Origin: Cytobacillus oceanisediminis
GTDB taxonomy: Bacteria > Bacillota > Bacilli > Bacillales > Cytobacillaceae
Reading direction: 5' to 3'
DNA length: 64,000 nt
Assembly (NCBI RefSeq): GCF_007830235.1
Contig: NZ_VLKI01000001.1
Span: forward strand, 54,415 to 118,414
This document shows, piece by piece, positions 24,544 through 31,768 of this stretch. Below the pieces are notes generated by a model that had not been told where the DNA came from, made no database searches, and worked only from the letters and a program-made list of their open reading frames with translations. How positions within the stretch are numbered: position 1 is the first letter of the stretch; each line of letters begins with the position of its first letter. The position numbers and the translations under genes are program-made.

Positions 24544-24784
24544 GGCTCTGTTAAATTTGCCTGTTGATTGCAGCACGAGGCACTCCCTTTCCGCGGGCGG
24601 TCCGACGCACCTCGTCGCTTTGCTCCTGTGGGGTCTCCCTTTGATCCGCACTCCCGCAGGACTTTGAATAAGCTTCCTTGTATAAACACCGCACGAAGGA
24701 AATGCGAATGCATTTTCGCGGGATTAGTGCCTTCCGCTCCAATCAACAGGGTCCTAAAAAACAACAATAAGCTTTAACAGAGCC
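24544..24784. mobile_element. MITE-like element, copy 5 (long form, best-preserved ends)
   Basis: Perfect 12-bp terminal inverted repeats GGCTCTGTTAAA / TTTAACAGAGCC and an exact 8-bp target duplication AATGGAAA (24536-24543 and 24785-24792) define it. Length 241 bp, no coding capacity. The core has CTGTTGATT, CTTTCCGCGGGCGG, CTCCCGCAGGA and CCAATCAACAG, with the extra module at about 24661-24725. The right target copy lies in the tail of the quinone oxidoreductase terminator. Confidence 0.93.
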
Positions 24785-24789
24785 AATGG

Positions 24790-24826
24790 AAAAATAAAGG
24801 AGCCCGCCATTTGCGGATGGCAGGCT
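24790..24826 (-). terminator. Terminator of the quinone oxidoreductase gene
   Basis: Minus-strand stem AGCCTGCCAT / ATGGCGGGCT followed by CCTTTATTTTT; the T-tract region was the insertion target of MITE copy 5. Confidence 0.8.
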
Positions 24827-24831
24827 TCATA

Positions 24832-25809
24832 TTACCTTGTTGGTTCCAGGATCAGTTTCCCCTTTGTTTTTCGGGACTGCAAGAGTGTGTGAACCTTTGC
24901 GGCATCCTCCAGCGGGTGAACTTCTCCGATTGTAAGCTTTAGTTTCCCTTCAGCCACATACGTCATCAATTCCTTCATGCTCGGCTGCAGGAGTTCAGGT
25001 TTTCTCATAATTTGCGGAAGGAAGAAGCCAATAACGGACTGGTTTCTTGCCATTAAGGATGAGGGATAAAACCTGCTTTGCTCTCCGCTTGCCACACCGT
25101 AAATGACAAGACGGCCAAAAGTGGCAAGGCACTTTAATGTTTTATTAAAAATCTCTCCGCCGGCCATTTCGAGTGCAACATTGACACCTCTTCCTCCAGT
25201 AGCTTCGAGAACTTCGTTTTCCCAGCCTTCTTTCGAATAGTTAACAAGCACATCTGCCCCCATCTCTTTTGCGAGCTGAAGCTTCTCATATGAGCTGGCA
25301 GTGGCAATTACTTTTCCTGCCCCAAAGAGTTTGGCAAGCTGGACCGCAATTGTTCCTACACCTCCTGCAGCTGCATGCACAAGTACACTCTCTCCTTTTT
25401 CAAGCCTGCCCATCGTTTTTAAAATATGATAAGCACTCAGGCCCTGAAGCGGAAGTGCAGCTGCAAGCTTGAAATCTAAACCTTCCGGGAGAGGAATCAG
25501 CCCTCTTTCGTCCGCTGTCACATATTCCGAATAACCGCCGGATTCGATTAACGTAACGACTCTTGTTCCAGGCGTGATGCTCGCTTTTTCACCAGCTGCT
25601 ACGACAACGCCCGCCACTTCGGCTCCCGGTATAAATGGAAGCGGGGTCGGAACCACATATTGTCCTTCCCTTCTGGCTGTATCGGCAAAATTCACGCCAA
25701 TCGCATGGACTTCGATTAAGACTTCATGCCCCGCAGGTACTGGTTTCTCTTTTTCTATGACGTTAAGAACTTCCGGTCCTCCGTACTCATTTAGCTGAAT
25801 GGCTTTCAT
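24832..25809 (-). CDS. NADPH:quinone oxidoreductase family protein (zinc-independent MDR)
   Basis: Medium-chain dehydrogenase/reductase of 325 residues of the quinone oxidoreductase (zeta-crystallin) type. The N-terminal GroES-like domain contains GVNFADTARREGQY and PGAEVAGVV; the NADPH-binding motif is VHAAAGGVGTIAVQLAKLFGA. Structural and catalytic zinc cysteines of alcohol dehydrogenases are absent, as expected. It follows the acyl-CoA dehydrogenase gene after 153 bp that hold a short repeat array, and could reduce enoyl or quinone substrates linked to fatty-acid breakdown. The exact substrate is unknown. Confidence 0.86.
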   Translation of the reverse strand: MKAIQLNEYGGPEVLNVIEKEKPVPAGHEVLIEVHAIGVNFADTARREGQYVVPTPLPFIPGAEVAGVVVAAGEKASITPGTRVVTLIESGGYSEYVTADERGLIPLPEGLDFKLAAALPLQGLSAYHILKTMGRLEKGESVLVHAAAGGVGTIAVQLAKLFGAGKVIATASSYEKLQLAKEMGADVLVNYSKEGWENEVLEATGGRGVNVALEMAGGEIFNKTLKCLATFGRLVIYGVASGEQSRFYPSSLMARNQSVIGFFLPQIMRKPELLQPSMKELMTYVAEGKLKLTIGEVHPLEDAAKVHTLLQSRKTKGKLILEPTR

Positions 25810-25850
25810 ATGTGAACACTCCTTTTGTAAAATGGCTGCGAAAACTCGTT

Positions 25851-25920
25851 TCGCGGTTAATATTAGATTTTCGTAGATTTAACCATTTTTTCGCGGATAA
25901 AAAGAATTAACGCATATAAA
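25851..25920. repeat. Short array of TCGCGGATAA-type units, 20-bp period
   Basis: TCGCGGTTAA at 25851, TCGTAGATTT at 25871, TCGCGGATAA at 25891 and a weaker ACGCATATAA at 25910 are 20, 20 and 19 bp apart. The unit is the same as in the array at 31.0 kb. It lies between the acyl-CoA dehydrogenase and quinone oxidoreductase genes. Confidence 0.65.
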
Positions 25921-25962
25921 CATGATTTCAAATTGATTTTTTTGATTTTTTCTACTGTAAAA

Positions 25963-27738
25963 CTAGCAAATATACTCTGCACGGTCATAAAACTTCTCCG
26001 CAATGCTTCTATTTCTAGCAATTCCCTTCCCAAAAGAGCTAAAACGGCTGCATTCACGAATGACCAATCCCAACAGCTGTTCCCTCTTTTCCTCAGACGT
26101 TAGTTCTGTGACCAATTGGCGGCAAAGGCGTTCTGCATCCCAGAAGGCGCCCTCAAGATAAGTCCTGGTTAAATGAATCTTCAATTCTTCTTTTTCTTCA
26201 CCATTTTTCTGAATCGCTTTATAAGTCCGGTATACAGCAGATTCCGCTGCAAATAAGGCAATTGCCAGGTCAGCGAGCTTCATGAGTGTTTCCTGTTCAT
26301 GAACGAGGGAGCTGCCAAATGCTTCATATGCCAGTCCGGCATTCAATAAGAATAGATTCCTCATCGTATCGATGGCTGCTTTTTCTTTTTCAAAAATGGC
26401 CTCTCCGCCTTTTTCCGGTTTGCTTAACTGAACGATCGCTTCTTCAACTCTTGCTGCCAGGTTGATTTCGCCCTTCATTGCTTTTCTGAAAAGATGGGTC
26501 GGGATCAGCAATCGATTAATCTCATTGGTTCCTTCAAAGATGCGGTTAATACGTGAATCACGGTACATTTGTTCAACACCATATTCCTTGATAAAACCGG
26601 CTCCGCCATGCAGCTGCAGTGTTTCATCTGCTACATAATCCAGCGTTTCAGAACCAAATACTTTACAGATAGCACATTCTGTAGCGAATTCGCTCATTCT
26701 TTTTCCGATCAGCTTTATATCGAAGGAAGTGTATAAATCGCCCAGAGAGTCTTCCAGCAAACTGGAAGCCCGATATTGCATTGATTCGGCCGCATATATT
26801 CGGGCTGCCATCTTAGCAATCTTTTCCTTTGTTGCCGGGAAATCAGCTATATTTATTCCGAATTGCTTTCTTTCCTGTGTGAATTGCAGTGATTTTTTTA
26901 AGCCAGATTTTGACGCCCCCATACAGGCTGAACCTAAATTAAATCGCCCCAGATTCAATACGTTAAGGGCAATCACATGACCTTTGCCCACTTCGCCCAG
27001 CAAGTTTTCAGAAGGTACAGGACAATCTTCAAATATAACTGACCGGGTGGAAGAACCTTTGATCCCCATCTTATTTTCTTCAGGCCCAAAAGATAATCCA
27101 GGTGTATTCCGCTCCACTATAAACGCAGTAAAATGCTGGCCATCCACCTTGGCATAAACAATAAAGGTATCTGAAAAAATAGCATTCGTAATGTAGATCT
27201 TTGTTCCGTTTAAAATGTAATGTGTGCCTTCCTTATTCAATACAGCCGTTGTTTGCGAGGAAAGAGCATCAGAACCGGCGTTAGGTTCAGTCAGGCAATA
27301 AGCCCCGATATATTCGCCTGACGCTAGCTTCGGCAAATATTTTTCTTTTTGCTCCGGCGTTCCGAAATAAGTAATCGGCAGCGTAGCAATACAAGTATGG
27401 TTGGAATGCGCCACCCCGTAGCCGCCTGATGACGCAATGTTCTCGCCGACGATTCCCTTGCTGATTTTATCAAGGCCCAGTCCGCCGTATGCTTCAGGAA
27501 TGCTATGAGCAAGCAAGCCCAAATCCCCAGCTTTTCTAAGTAAATCCGTAACCAGATCAAAATCCTGGTTTTCAATCCGTTCCTTTTCCGGCAGCACATT
27601 TTTTTCAACAAATTGCTTCGCCGTTCTTCCGATCATAACATGCTCATCAGTAAGTTCCTCTGGAGTAAAAAGAGTTTCCGGGTCCAGCGTGGAGAATAAA
27701 AAACTGGCTCCTTTATTGGCTGTGTTCACTTTTTCCAT
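25963..27738 (-). CDS. Acyl-CoA dehydrogenase (FadE/YusJ-like, long form)
   Basis: FAD enzyme of 591 residues that makes the first double bond in beta-oxidation. It has the ACAD fold plus the C-terminal extension of very-long-chain dehydrogenases. Signatures are YCLTEPNAGSDALS (FAD/substrate), MGIKGSSTRSVIFEDCPVP, and QLHGGAGFIKEYGVEQMYRD followed by RIFEGTNEINR. The ATG at 27738 is preferred over an upstream GTG because of its spacing to AAAGGAAG. It overlaps the comB-like gene by 26 nt, so it is translationally coupled to it. Last gene of operon A before the array at 25.85 kb. Confidence 0.92.
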   Translation of the reverse strand: MEKVNTANKGASFLFSTLDPETLFTPEELTDEHVMIGRTAKQFVEKNVLPEKERIENQDFDLVTDLLRKAGDLGLLAHSIPEAYGGLGLDKISKGIVGENIASSGGYGVAHSNHTCIATLPITYFGTPEQKEKYLPKLASGEYIGAYCLTEPNAGSDALSSQTTAVLNKEGTHYILNGTKIYITNAIFSDTFIVYAKVDGQHFTAFIVERNTPGLSFGPEENKMGIKGSSTRSVIFEDCPVPSENLLGEVGKGHVIALNVLNLGRFNLGSACMGASKSGLKKSLQFTQERKQFGINIADFPATKEKIAKMAARIYAAESMQYRASSLLEDSLGDLYTSFDIKLIGKRMSEFATECAICKVFGSETLDYVADETLQLHGGAGFIKEYGVEQMYRDSRINRIFEGTNEINRLLIPTHLFRKAMKGEINLAARVEEAIVQLSKPEKGGEAIFEKEKAAIDTMRNLFLLNAGLAYEAFGSSLVHEQETLMKLADLAIALFAAESAVYRTYKAIQKNGEEKEELKIHLTRTYLEGAFWDAERLCRQLVTELTSEEKREQLLGLVIRECSRFSSFGKGIARNRSIAEKFYDRAEYIC

Positions 27739-28498
27739 AAAAAAGGTCACTTCCTTTATTCATGCTTACAGGCTGATGGATCACTACTATGCCATTCTTC
27801 AGTACAGGCACAATGGAGGTCGTCCCAACTCCTGCAGCAAATTTTAATTCTTCCAAAAACCCATTTTCACAGAATAGCTGCCCTACCCTTGACTCAGATA
27901 ATAGTTCATAGACGCTTCCCTGTGCTCCGCGGTAAAATTGAAGGGCAGCTTTAGCGGAATCCGTCAGCTCCCACTCATCTTTCTGTACTAAACAATCAAG
28001 AAAATGCCCGGCTCCGTAAAAGTCTTCAAGACTTAAATCTCCTGAATTTCCGGAACAGACGATGAGGATGGTCTCGGCCAAACTTTCATCTCGAATGGTC
28101 TTTGCAACAGCTGGGTTATTTAAAAGGCAGCCTATATAAACACGTAAGGCTCCTTCCGATTTTCGCAAAGCAACTGTTCCATTAGTAGTCGAGAGTACTA
28201 GCTTCTTATTTTTTATCACACTGCGAATATGGCTGGGGCTCGGGTACACAAACCCATCAATTGGTCTGGCATGAATCTCGCCAGCCAGTACACAAGTATC
28301 CGGATCCATGCCGGAAGCCACATTCATTCCTTCAGTCACATCCATTACAGGAATAACTTCAGTCGCTCCATCTGCAAGGGCGGATGTGATCGTGGTGGTT
28401 GCCAGCAGCACATCCAGCACCACCACCGTTTTGTCGCCAACTCTCATTTTTTCTTGAGAAATATCTTCTTTCTTCAAAACCACATGCGCTTTCCTCAT
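27713..28498 (-). CDS. ComB-like 2-phosphosulfolactate phosphatase family protein
   Basis: Member of the ComB acid phosphatase family, known from coenzyme M synthesis in methanogens, with unstudied homologues in Bacillus such as YitC. Motifs: VVVLDVLLATTTITSAL, GFVYPSPSHI, LVLSTTNGTVAL and CSGNSGDLSLEDFYGAG. Several starts are possible (28531, 28513, 28498); the last gives the usual family N-terminus MRKAHVVLKKED and follows the previous stop codon as TAATATG, so restart by the same ribosome is likely. It lies between an APH-type kinase and an acyl-CoA dehydrogenase, so removal of a phosphate from an acyl-CoA or hydroxy-acid intermediate is a reasonable guess. Coenzyme M synthesis is unlikely here. 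Confidence 0.82.
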   Translation of the reverse strand: MRKAHVVLKKEDISQEKMRVGDKTVVVLDVLLATTTITSALADGATEVIPVMDVTEGMNVASGMDPDTCVLAGEIHARPIDGFVYPSPSHIRSVIKNKKLVLSTTNGTVALRKSEGALRVYIGCLLNNPAVAKTIRDESLAETILIVCSGNSGDLSLEDFYGAGHFLDCLVQKDEWELTDSAKAALQFYRGAQGSVYELLSESRVGQLFCENGFLEELKFAAGVGTTSIVPVLKNGIVVIHQPVSMNKGSDLFYGKSEHSQ

Positions 28499-28499
28499 A

Positions 28500-29573
28500 T
28501 TAGTTGTTTTCATTCGCAACTTGTACTCCATGCTTTAGAAGCACTTTCACGAATTGGTTAAATTGCGAAAAACGCGCATCATTTGTTTGGCCTTTTTTAT
28601 ATCGGTAATAGATTTGCTGGCAGATGACAGCAAGCTTAAAGTAGGCAAAGGTTAAGTAAAAGTTTATATTGCTTACATCACGGCCTGTTTTTCTGGCGTA
28701 TGCTTCAATAAACTCCTGGCGGGTGTAAAACCCTTTTTGGACTGTAACTGGCGGTTTGCCCAAGCCATATTTCAGCAAGTCAGGATCATCATCCTGTATC
28801 CAATAGCTCATCCCTGCCCCAAGGTCTGCCAGCGGGTCGCCAACCGTTGTCATCTCCCAATCAAACAGCCCGGCCATTTCCTGCAGATCGTCGCTGAACA
28901 TCGCATTGTTCAATTTGTAATCATAATGGATGATGGCTGGTTCCCCGCTTACAGGAATATTTTCTGTCAGCCATTTTTTCAACGTTTCTGCTTCGTATAC
29001 GTCGTCCGTTTTCGCCTGCTCATAACGCCCGATCCAGCCATACACCTGCCTTTCCATAAAACCGTCTGGATTGCTGATTTCGGTTAAACCGGTTTTTTTG
29101 TAGTCAATCGAATGCAGCTCAGCCAGTTTATCGACCATCGTCTCCGATATCTGCCGGCATATTACTTCTGTAGGTGTAAACCATTCTGGAAAAGCAGTAT
29201 CCAACATAATGCCATGCTTTCTTTCCATAATAAAAAATGGACTGCCGATCATCTCCTCATGATCAGAAAACAGGAGCGGTTTTGGCGCTTGTTTGAAAAA
29301 TGGGTGGATCTCTGAAATGACTCGATATTCACGTTCCATATCATGAGCTTTCGGAGCTACCGGCCCAAGAGGCGGCCTCCTTAGAACAGCTTCCCACTCT
29401 CCTATTTTTAACTGGTACGTCAAATTGGAATGTCCTGCCGAAAACTGTAGAATTTCCAAAGGATCACTTGGGAGGCCACTAATATGATCTCGCAAATATC
29501 CTTCCAATAGAGCTTCGCTTATTTGCTCTCCTTTTCTTACAGGAATGGTTTCCTGGCTTATTTGCCGCGGCAT
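28500..29573 (-). CDS. APH-family phosphotransferase of the ACAD10/ACAD11 kinase type
   Basis: Protein-kinase-like phosphotransferase of 357 residues. The catalytic loop is HYDYKLNN (216-223, base Asp218) and the metal-binding segment FDWEMTTVGDPLADLG (237-252). The block EAVLRRPPLGPVAPKAHDME is typical of the kinase domain fused to acyl-CoA dehydrogenase in ACAD10/ACAD11, which phosphorylates hydroxyacyl-CoA. It is therefore not expected to be an antibiotic-resistance enzyme. It sits between a thioesterase and the ComB-like gene in operon A. An ACAD11-type dehydrogenase is encoded in operon B. Confidence 0.87.
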   Translation of the reverse strand: MPRQISQETIPVRKGEQISEALLEGYLRDHISGLPSDPLEILQFSAGHSNLTYQLKIGEWEAVLRRPPLGPVAPKAHDMEREYRVISEIHPFFKQAPKPLLFSDHEEMIGSPFFIMERKHGIMLDTAFPEWFTPTEVICRQISETMVDKLAELHSIDYKKTGLTEISNPDGFMERQVYGWIGRYEQAKTDDVYEAETLKKWLTENIPVSGEPAIIHYDYKLNNAMFSDDLQEMAGLFDWEMTTVGDPLADLGAGMSYWIQDDDPDLLKYGLGKPPVTVQKGFYTRQEFIEAYARKTGRDVSNINFYLTFAYFKLAVICQQIYYRYKKGQTNDARFSQFNQFVKVLLKHGVQVANENN

Positions 29574-29621
29574 AGTGTTCCTCCTTTTTAATACGAAAAT
29601 TCAGTTATATTATTCTAGGAT

Positions 29622-30008
29622 TCATTCACTCAATCCTTCCCGAAGCAAATCCGGAATGACGGCACTTTCCTGTTTGTCAAAATCAAAATAAACGACAATC
29701 GCATGCCCTCTGGCTATCAGATCGTTTGTCCGGGAGCAGACAATTTCATGATCCAGCTGAAAGCTTTTGCTTCCTATCCTGGATACCCAGGTTTTAACCG
29801 TAAGGATTTGATTAAAATACCCCTGGCTTAAAAAATCGCACTTGGTGGAGGCGAGAATGAAATGCCATTTTTTGACGTCCATGCTGTAGCCGAGCGTTTC
29901 AAAATACTTTACACGTGCTTCTTCCAGGTAAATAAAATAACTCGTATTATTGATATGCCCAAGTGCATCCGTCTCCCCAAACCGGACGTTTATTTGAAGT
30001 TCATGCAT
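29622..30008 (-). CDS. Acyl-CoA thioesterase (hotdog fold, 4HBT family)
   Basis: Hydrolyses an acyl-CoA thioester. The protein has 128 residues with the 4-hydroxybenzoyl-CoA thioesterase pattern: RFGETDALGHINNTSYFIYL carries the catalytic Asp (Asp14), followed by EEARVKYFE on the long helix. It starts 12 nt after the 3-hydroxyacyl-CoA dehydrogenase gene, behind AGAGGGAGACAAC. In this operon it probably releases stalled or unusual acyl groups and frees CoA. Confidence 0.86.
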   Translation of the reverse strand: MHELQINVRFGETDALGHINNTSYFIYLEEARVKYFETLGYSMDVKKWHFILASTKCDFLSQGYFNQILTVKTWVSRIGSKSFQLDHEIVCSRTNDLIARGHAIVVYFDFDKQESAVIPDLLREGLSE

Positions 30009-30020
30009 GTTGTCTCCCTC

Positions 30021-30905
30021 TTAACTCTTCACCTTTTGTGTGTTGTATTCATACCATCCCTTGCCTGTCTTCCTTCCAAGCTCGCCCTTCTCTACTTTCT
30101 CCGCTACACAAGCGAACGGTTTATCGTCCGGGTCGCCAGTCTCGCGGTAACGCTGATCCATAACATAATAAGCTACATCAAGCCCTGACAAATCCATCAG
30201 CTCAAAAGGGCCAATCGGGTGGTTTAGCGCTTTTCGGCAAATAATATCAATATCTTTATAATCTGCGATCCCTTGTTCATATAGAGCGACAGCCTCTTTC
30301 TGCAATGCCCCCAAGATCCGGTTTGCGACAAACCCGGAAATCTCTTTTTTCAACAGCACTGATGTCCGGTTAATTTGCTTGCAAACATCCATCGCAATCT
30401 GTGCTGTTTCTTCAGACGACTCCTCACTCATAACCACTTCCACACAGTCCATCAAGAGCGGCGGGAAAAAGAAATGCATGTTGACGACTTTGTCAGGACG
30501 GTTTGTTACGTCAGCTATTAAACTATTAACAATCGTAGAACTGTTGGTGGCGAAAATGGCATGTGAAGGGGCATATTGTTCAAGCTTGCTGAACACGTCT
30601 TTTTTAACATCAAGCCTTTCGGTTACGGCTTCAAGGATCAAGTCGGAGTGTTTAACACTTTCCTCGAGGCTTTGTGAAAAACGCAGTCTGCTAAATGCGG
30701 CTTGTTTCCCGTCTTGAGAAAGCTTCCCTTTTGCAACCCATTTATCCATAATAGCCTGAAGCTTAGACTCAGCATCTTTCAGTGCAGCCTCATTTACGTC
30801 CTGGATAATTGTTTCATAACCGCCCAGTGCAAATAGCATTCCGATTTGATGGCCCATTTGACCAGAACCAATAACCGTAATTTGCTTTACATCGTTTGCA
30901 TTCAT
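30021..30905 (-). CDS. 3-hydroxyacyl-CoA dehydrogenase (3-hydroxybutyryl-CoA type)
   Basis: Oxidises a 3-hydroxyacyl-CoA with NAD+ (or acts in reverse). The protein has 294 residues with an N-terminal Rossmann motif VIGSGQMGHQIG (11-22), the FATNSST and HFFFPP blocks of the family, and a C-terminal 3HCDH domain with GFVANRILGALQKEA and HPIGPFELMDLSGLD. First gene of operon A: a TetR-type operator lies 15 bp upstream of its start and the ribosome binding site is GGAGGAG. Short gaps join it to the thioesterase. Confidence 0.92.
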   Translation of the reverse strand: MNANDVKQITVIGSGQMGHQIGMLFALGGYETIIQDVNEAALKDAESKLQAIMDKWVAKGKLSQDGKQAAFSRLRFSQSLEESVKHSDLILEAVTERLDVKKDVFSKLEQYAPSHAIFATNSSTIVNSLIADVTNRPDKVVNMHFFFPPLLMDCVEVVMSEESSEETAQIAMDVCKQINRTSVLLKKEISGFVANRILGALQKEAVALYEQGIADYKDIDIICRKALNHPIGPFELMDLSGLDVAYYVMDQRYRETGDPDDKPFACVAEKVEKGELGRKTGKGWYEYNTQKVKS

Positions 30906-30919
30906 ATTTTCTCCTCCTT

Positions 30920-30937
30920 ATACTGACCAGTTGGTAT
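30920..30937. promoter_or_regulatory. TetR-type operator before operon A
   Basis: ATACTGACCAGTTGGTAT is an imperfect palindrome 15 bp upstream of the 3-hydroxyacyl-CoA dehydrogenase gene. Its 16-bp core differs only at three transition positions from the site before operon B (35521-35536). The TetR regulator encoded at 31154-31717 is the likely binder. Confidence 0.75.
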
Positions 30938-31000
30938 GTTTTGAGTGAGAGAGTTTAAAGCTCATCCTCTCTCTAGATATTTTTTGCTGATAAATCCAAT

Positions 31001-31125
31001 TAGCGGTTAAATTCAATATTTCGCGGATATAATCGGATTTTCGCGGTTATTTGAAAAATTTCGGGGATAGAACGAGAATTTCGCGATTATATTGAAATTT
31101 TCGCGGATATCGCCTTTTCGGTATG
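31001..31125. repeat. Array of TCGCGGATAT-type units, exact 20-bp period
   Basis: Units start at 31001 (TAGCGGTTAA), 31021 (TCGCGGATAT), 31041 (TCGCGGTTAT), 31061 (TCGGGGATAG), 31081 (TCGCGATTAT) and 31101 (TCGCGGATAT), with a trailing partial near 31118. Spacing is exactly 20 bp. The array lies between operon A and the TetR gene. Confidence 0.8.
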
Positions 31126-31153
31126 CAATTTCAGCTGTCCGAACTTTAAATGT

Positions 31154-31717
31154 TTACATTTCAATCCCTTTTAAAATCATTTCTGTAAAAATTTTTGCCA
31201 CTTCCTGATCAGAAACCTTGCCTTCCGGATCGAACCATTGGTAACTCCAGTTCGCGACGCCTAAAATGCCAAACGTAACAATGGGCGTTTTTAAATCGGC
31301 ACGGAACTCACCGCTTTGCTTTCCTTTTTCAAGCAGTTTTTCGATGTTAAGCCTGAATTGGTCCCTTTTAGGGATGATTTCCGAAAGCCTTTCGTCACTA
31401 AGATTACGCATCTCCCGGAAAAACACCTTCGCGCTGGCTCCCTGTGTTTTAATATTGCTGATTAGCATATGGACAATCGCAAATAGTTTGTTTTTACTGG
31501 TCTGCGACTCATCCTTTAAGATTTCCTCCTGGTTTGCCAGCAAATCATCAATATAGCGAAGGTGGATATCCATCAGGAGCTCTTCCTTGCTTGAAAAATA
31601 ATAATAAAACGTACCTTTCGTCACACCGATGCTGTCGACAATATCCTGAATCGATGTCTCGCTAAAGCCCTTTTGATCAAATAGCTGGATACTCTTTTCA
31701 GTAATTTTTTCTTTCAA
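31154..31717 (-). CDS. TetR/AcrR family regulator of fatty-acid catabolism
   Basis: Repressor of 187 residues with an N-terminal helix-turn-helix (TSIQDIVDSIGVTKGTFYYYF) and a variable ligand domain, similar in layout to acyl-CoA-responsive FadR-type TetR proteins of Bacillus. The start is TTG at 31717. It is the last gene of operon B, behind the acyl-CoA ligase, and two copies of a shared palindrome precede operons A and B. The likely role is repression of both until an acyl-CoA binds. Confidence 0.85.
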   Translation of the reverse strand: MKEKITEKSIQLFDQKGFSETSIQDIVDSIGVTKGTFYYYFSSKEELLMDIHLRYIDDLLANQEEILKDESQTSKNKLFAIVHMLISNIKTQGASAKVFFREMRNLSDERLSEIIPKRDQFRLNIEKLLEKGKQSGEFRADLKTPIVTFGILGVANWSYQWFDPEGKVSDQEVAKIFTEMILKGIEM

Positions 31718-31768
31718 TGTTAGTCCCCGCTTCTGTAAGAAAATATCGACAGAATTATATCATAAATA

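Noticed and set aside
28500..29573. Aminoglycoside resistance gene
   Set aside because: The APH fold is shared, but the motifs and operon match the ACAD10/ACAD11 kinase group and fatty-acid catabolism.
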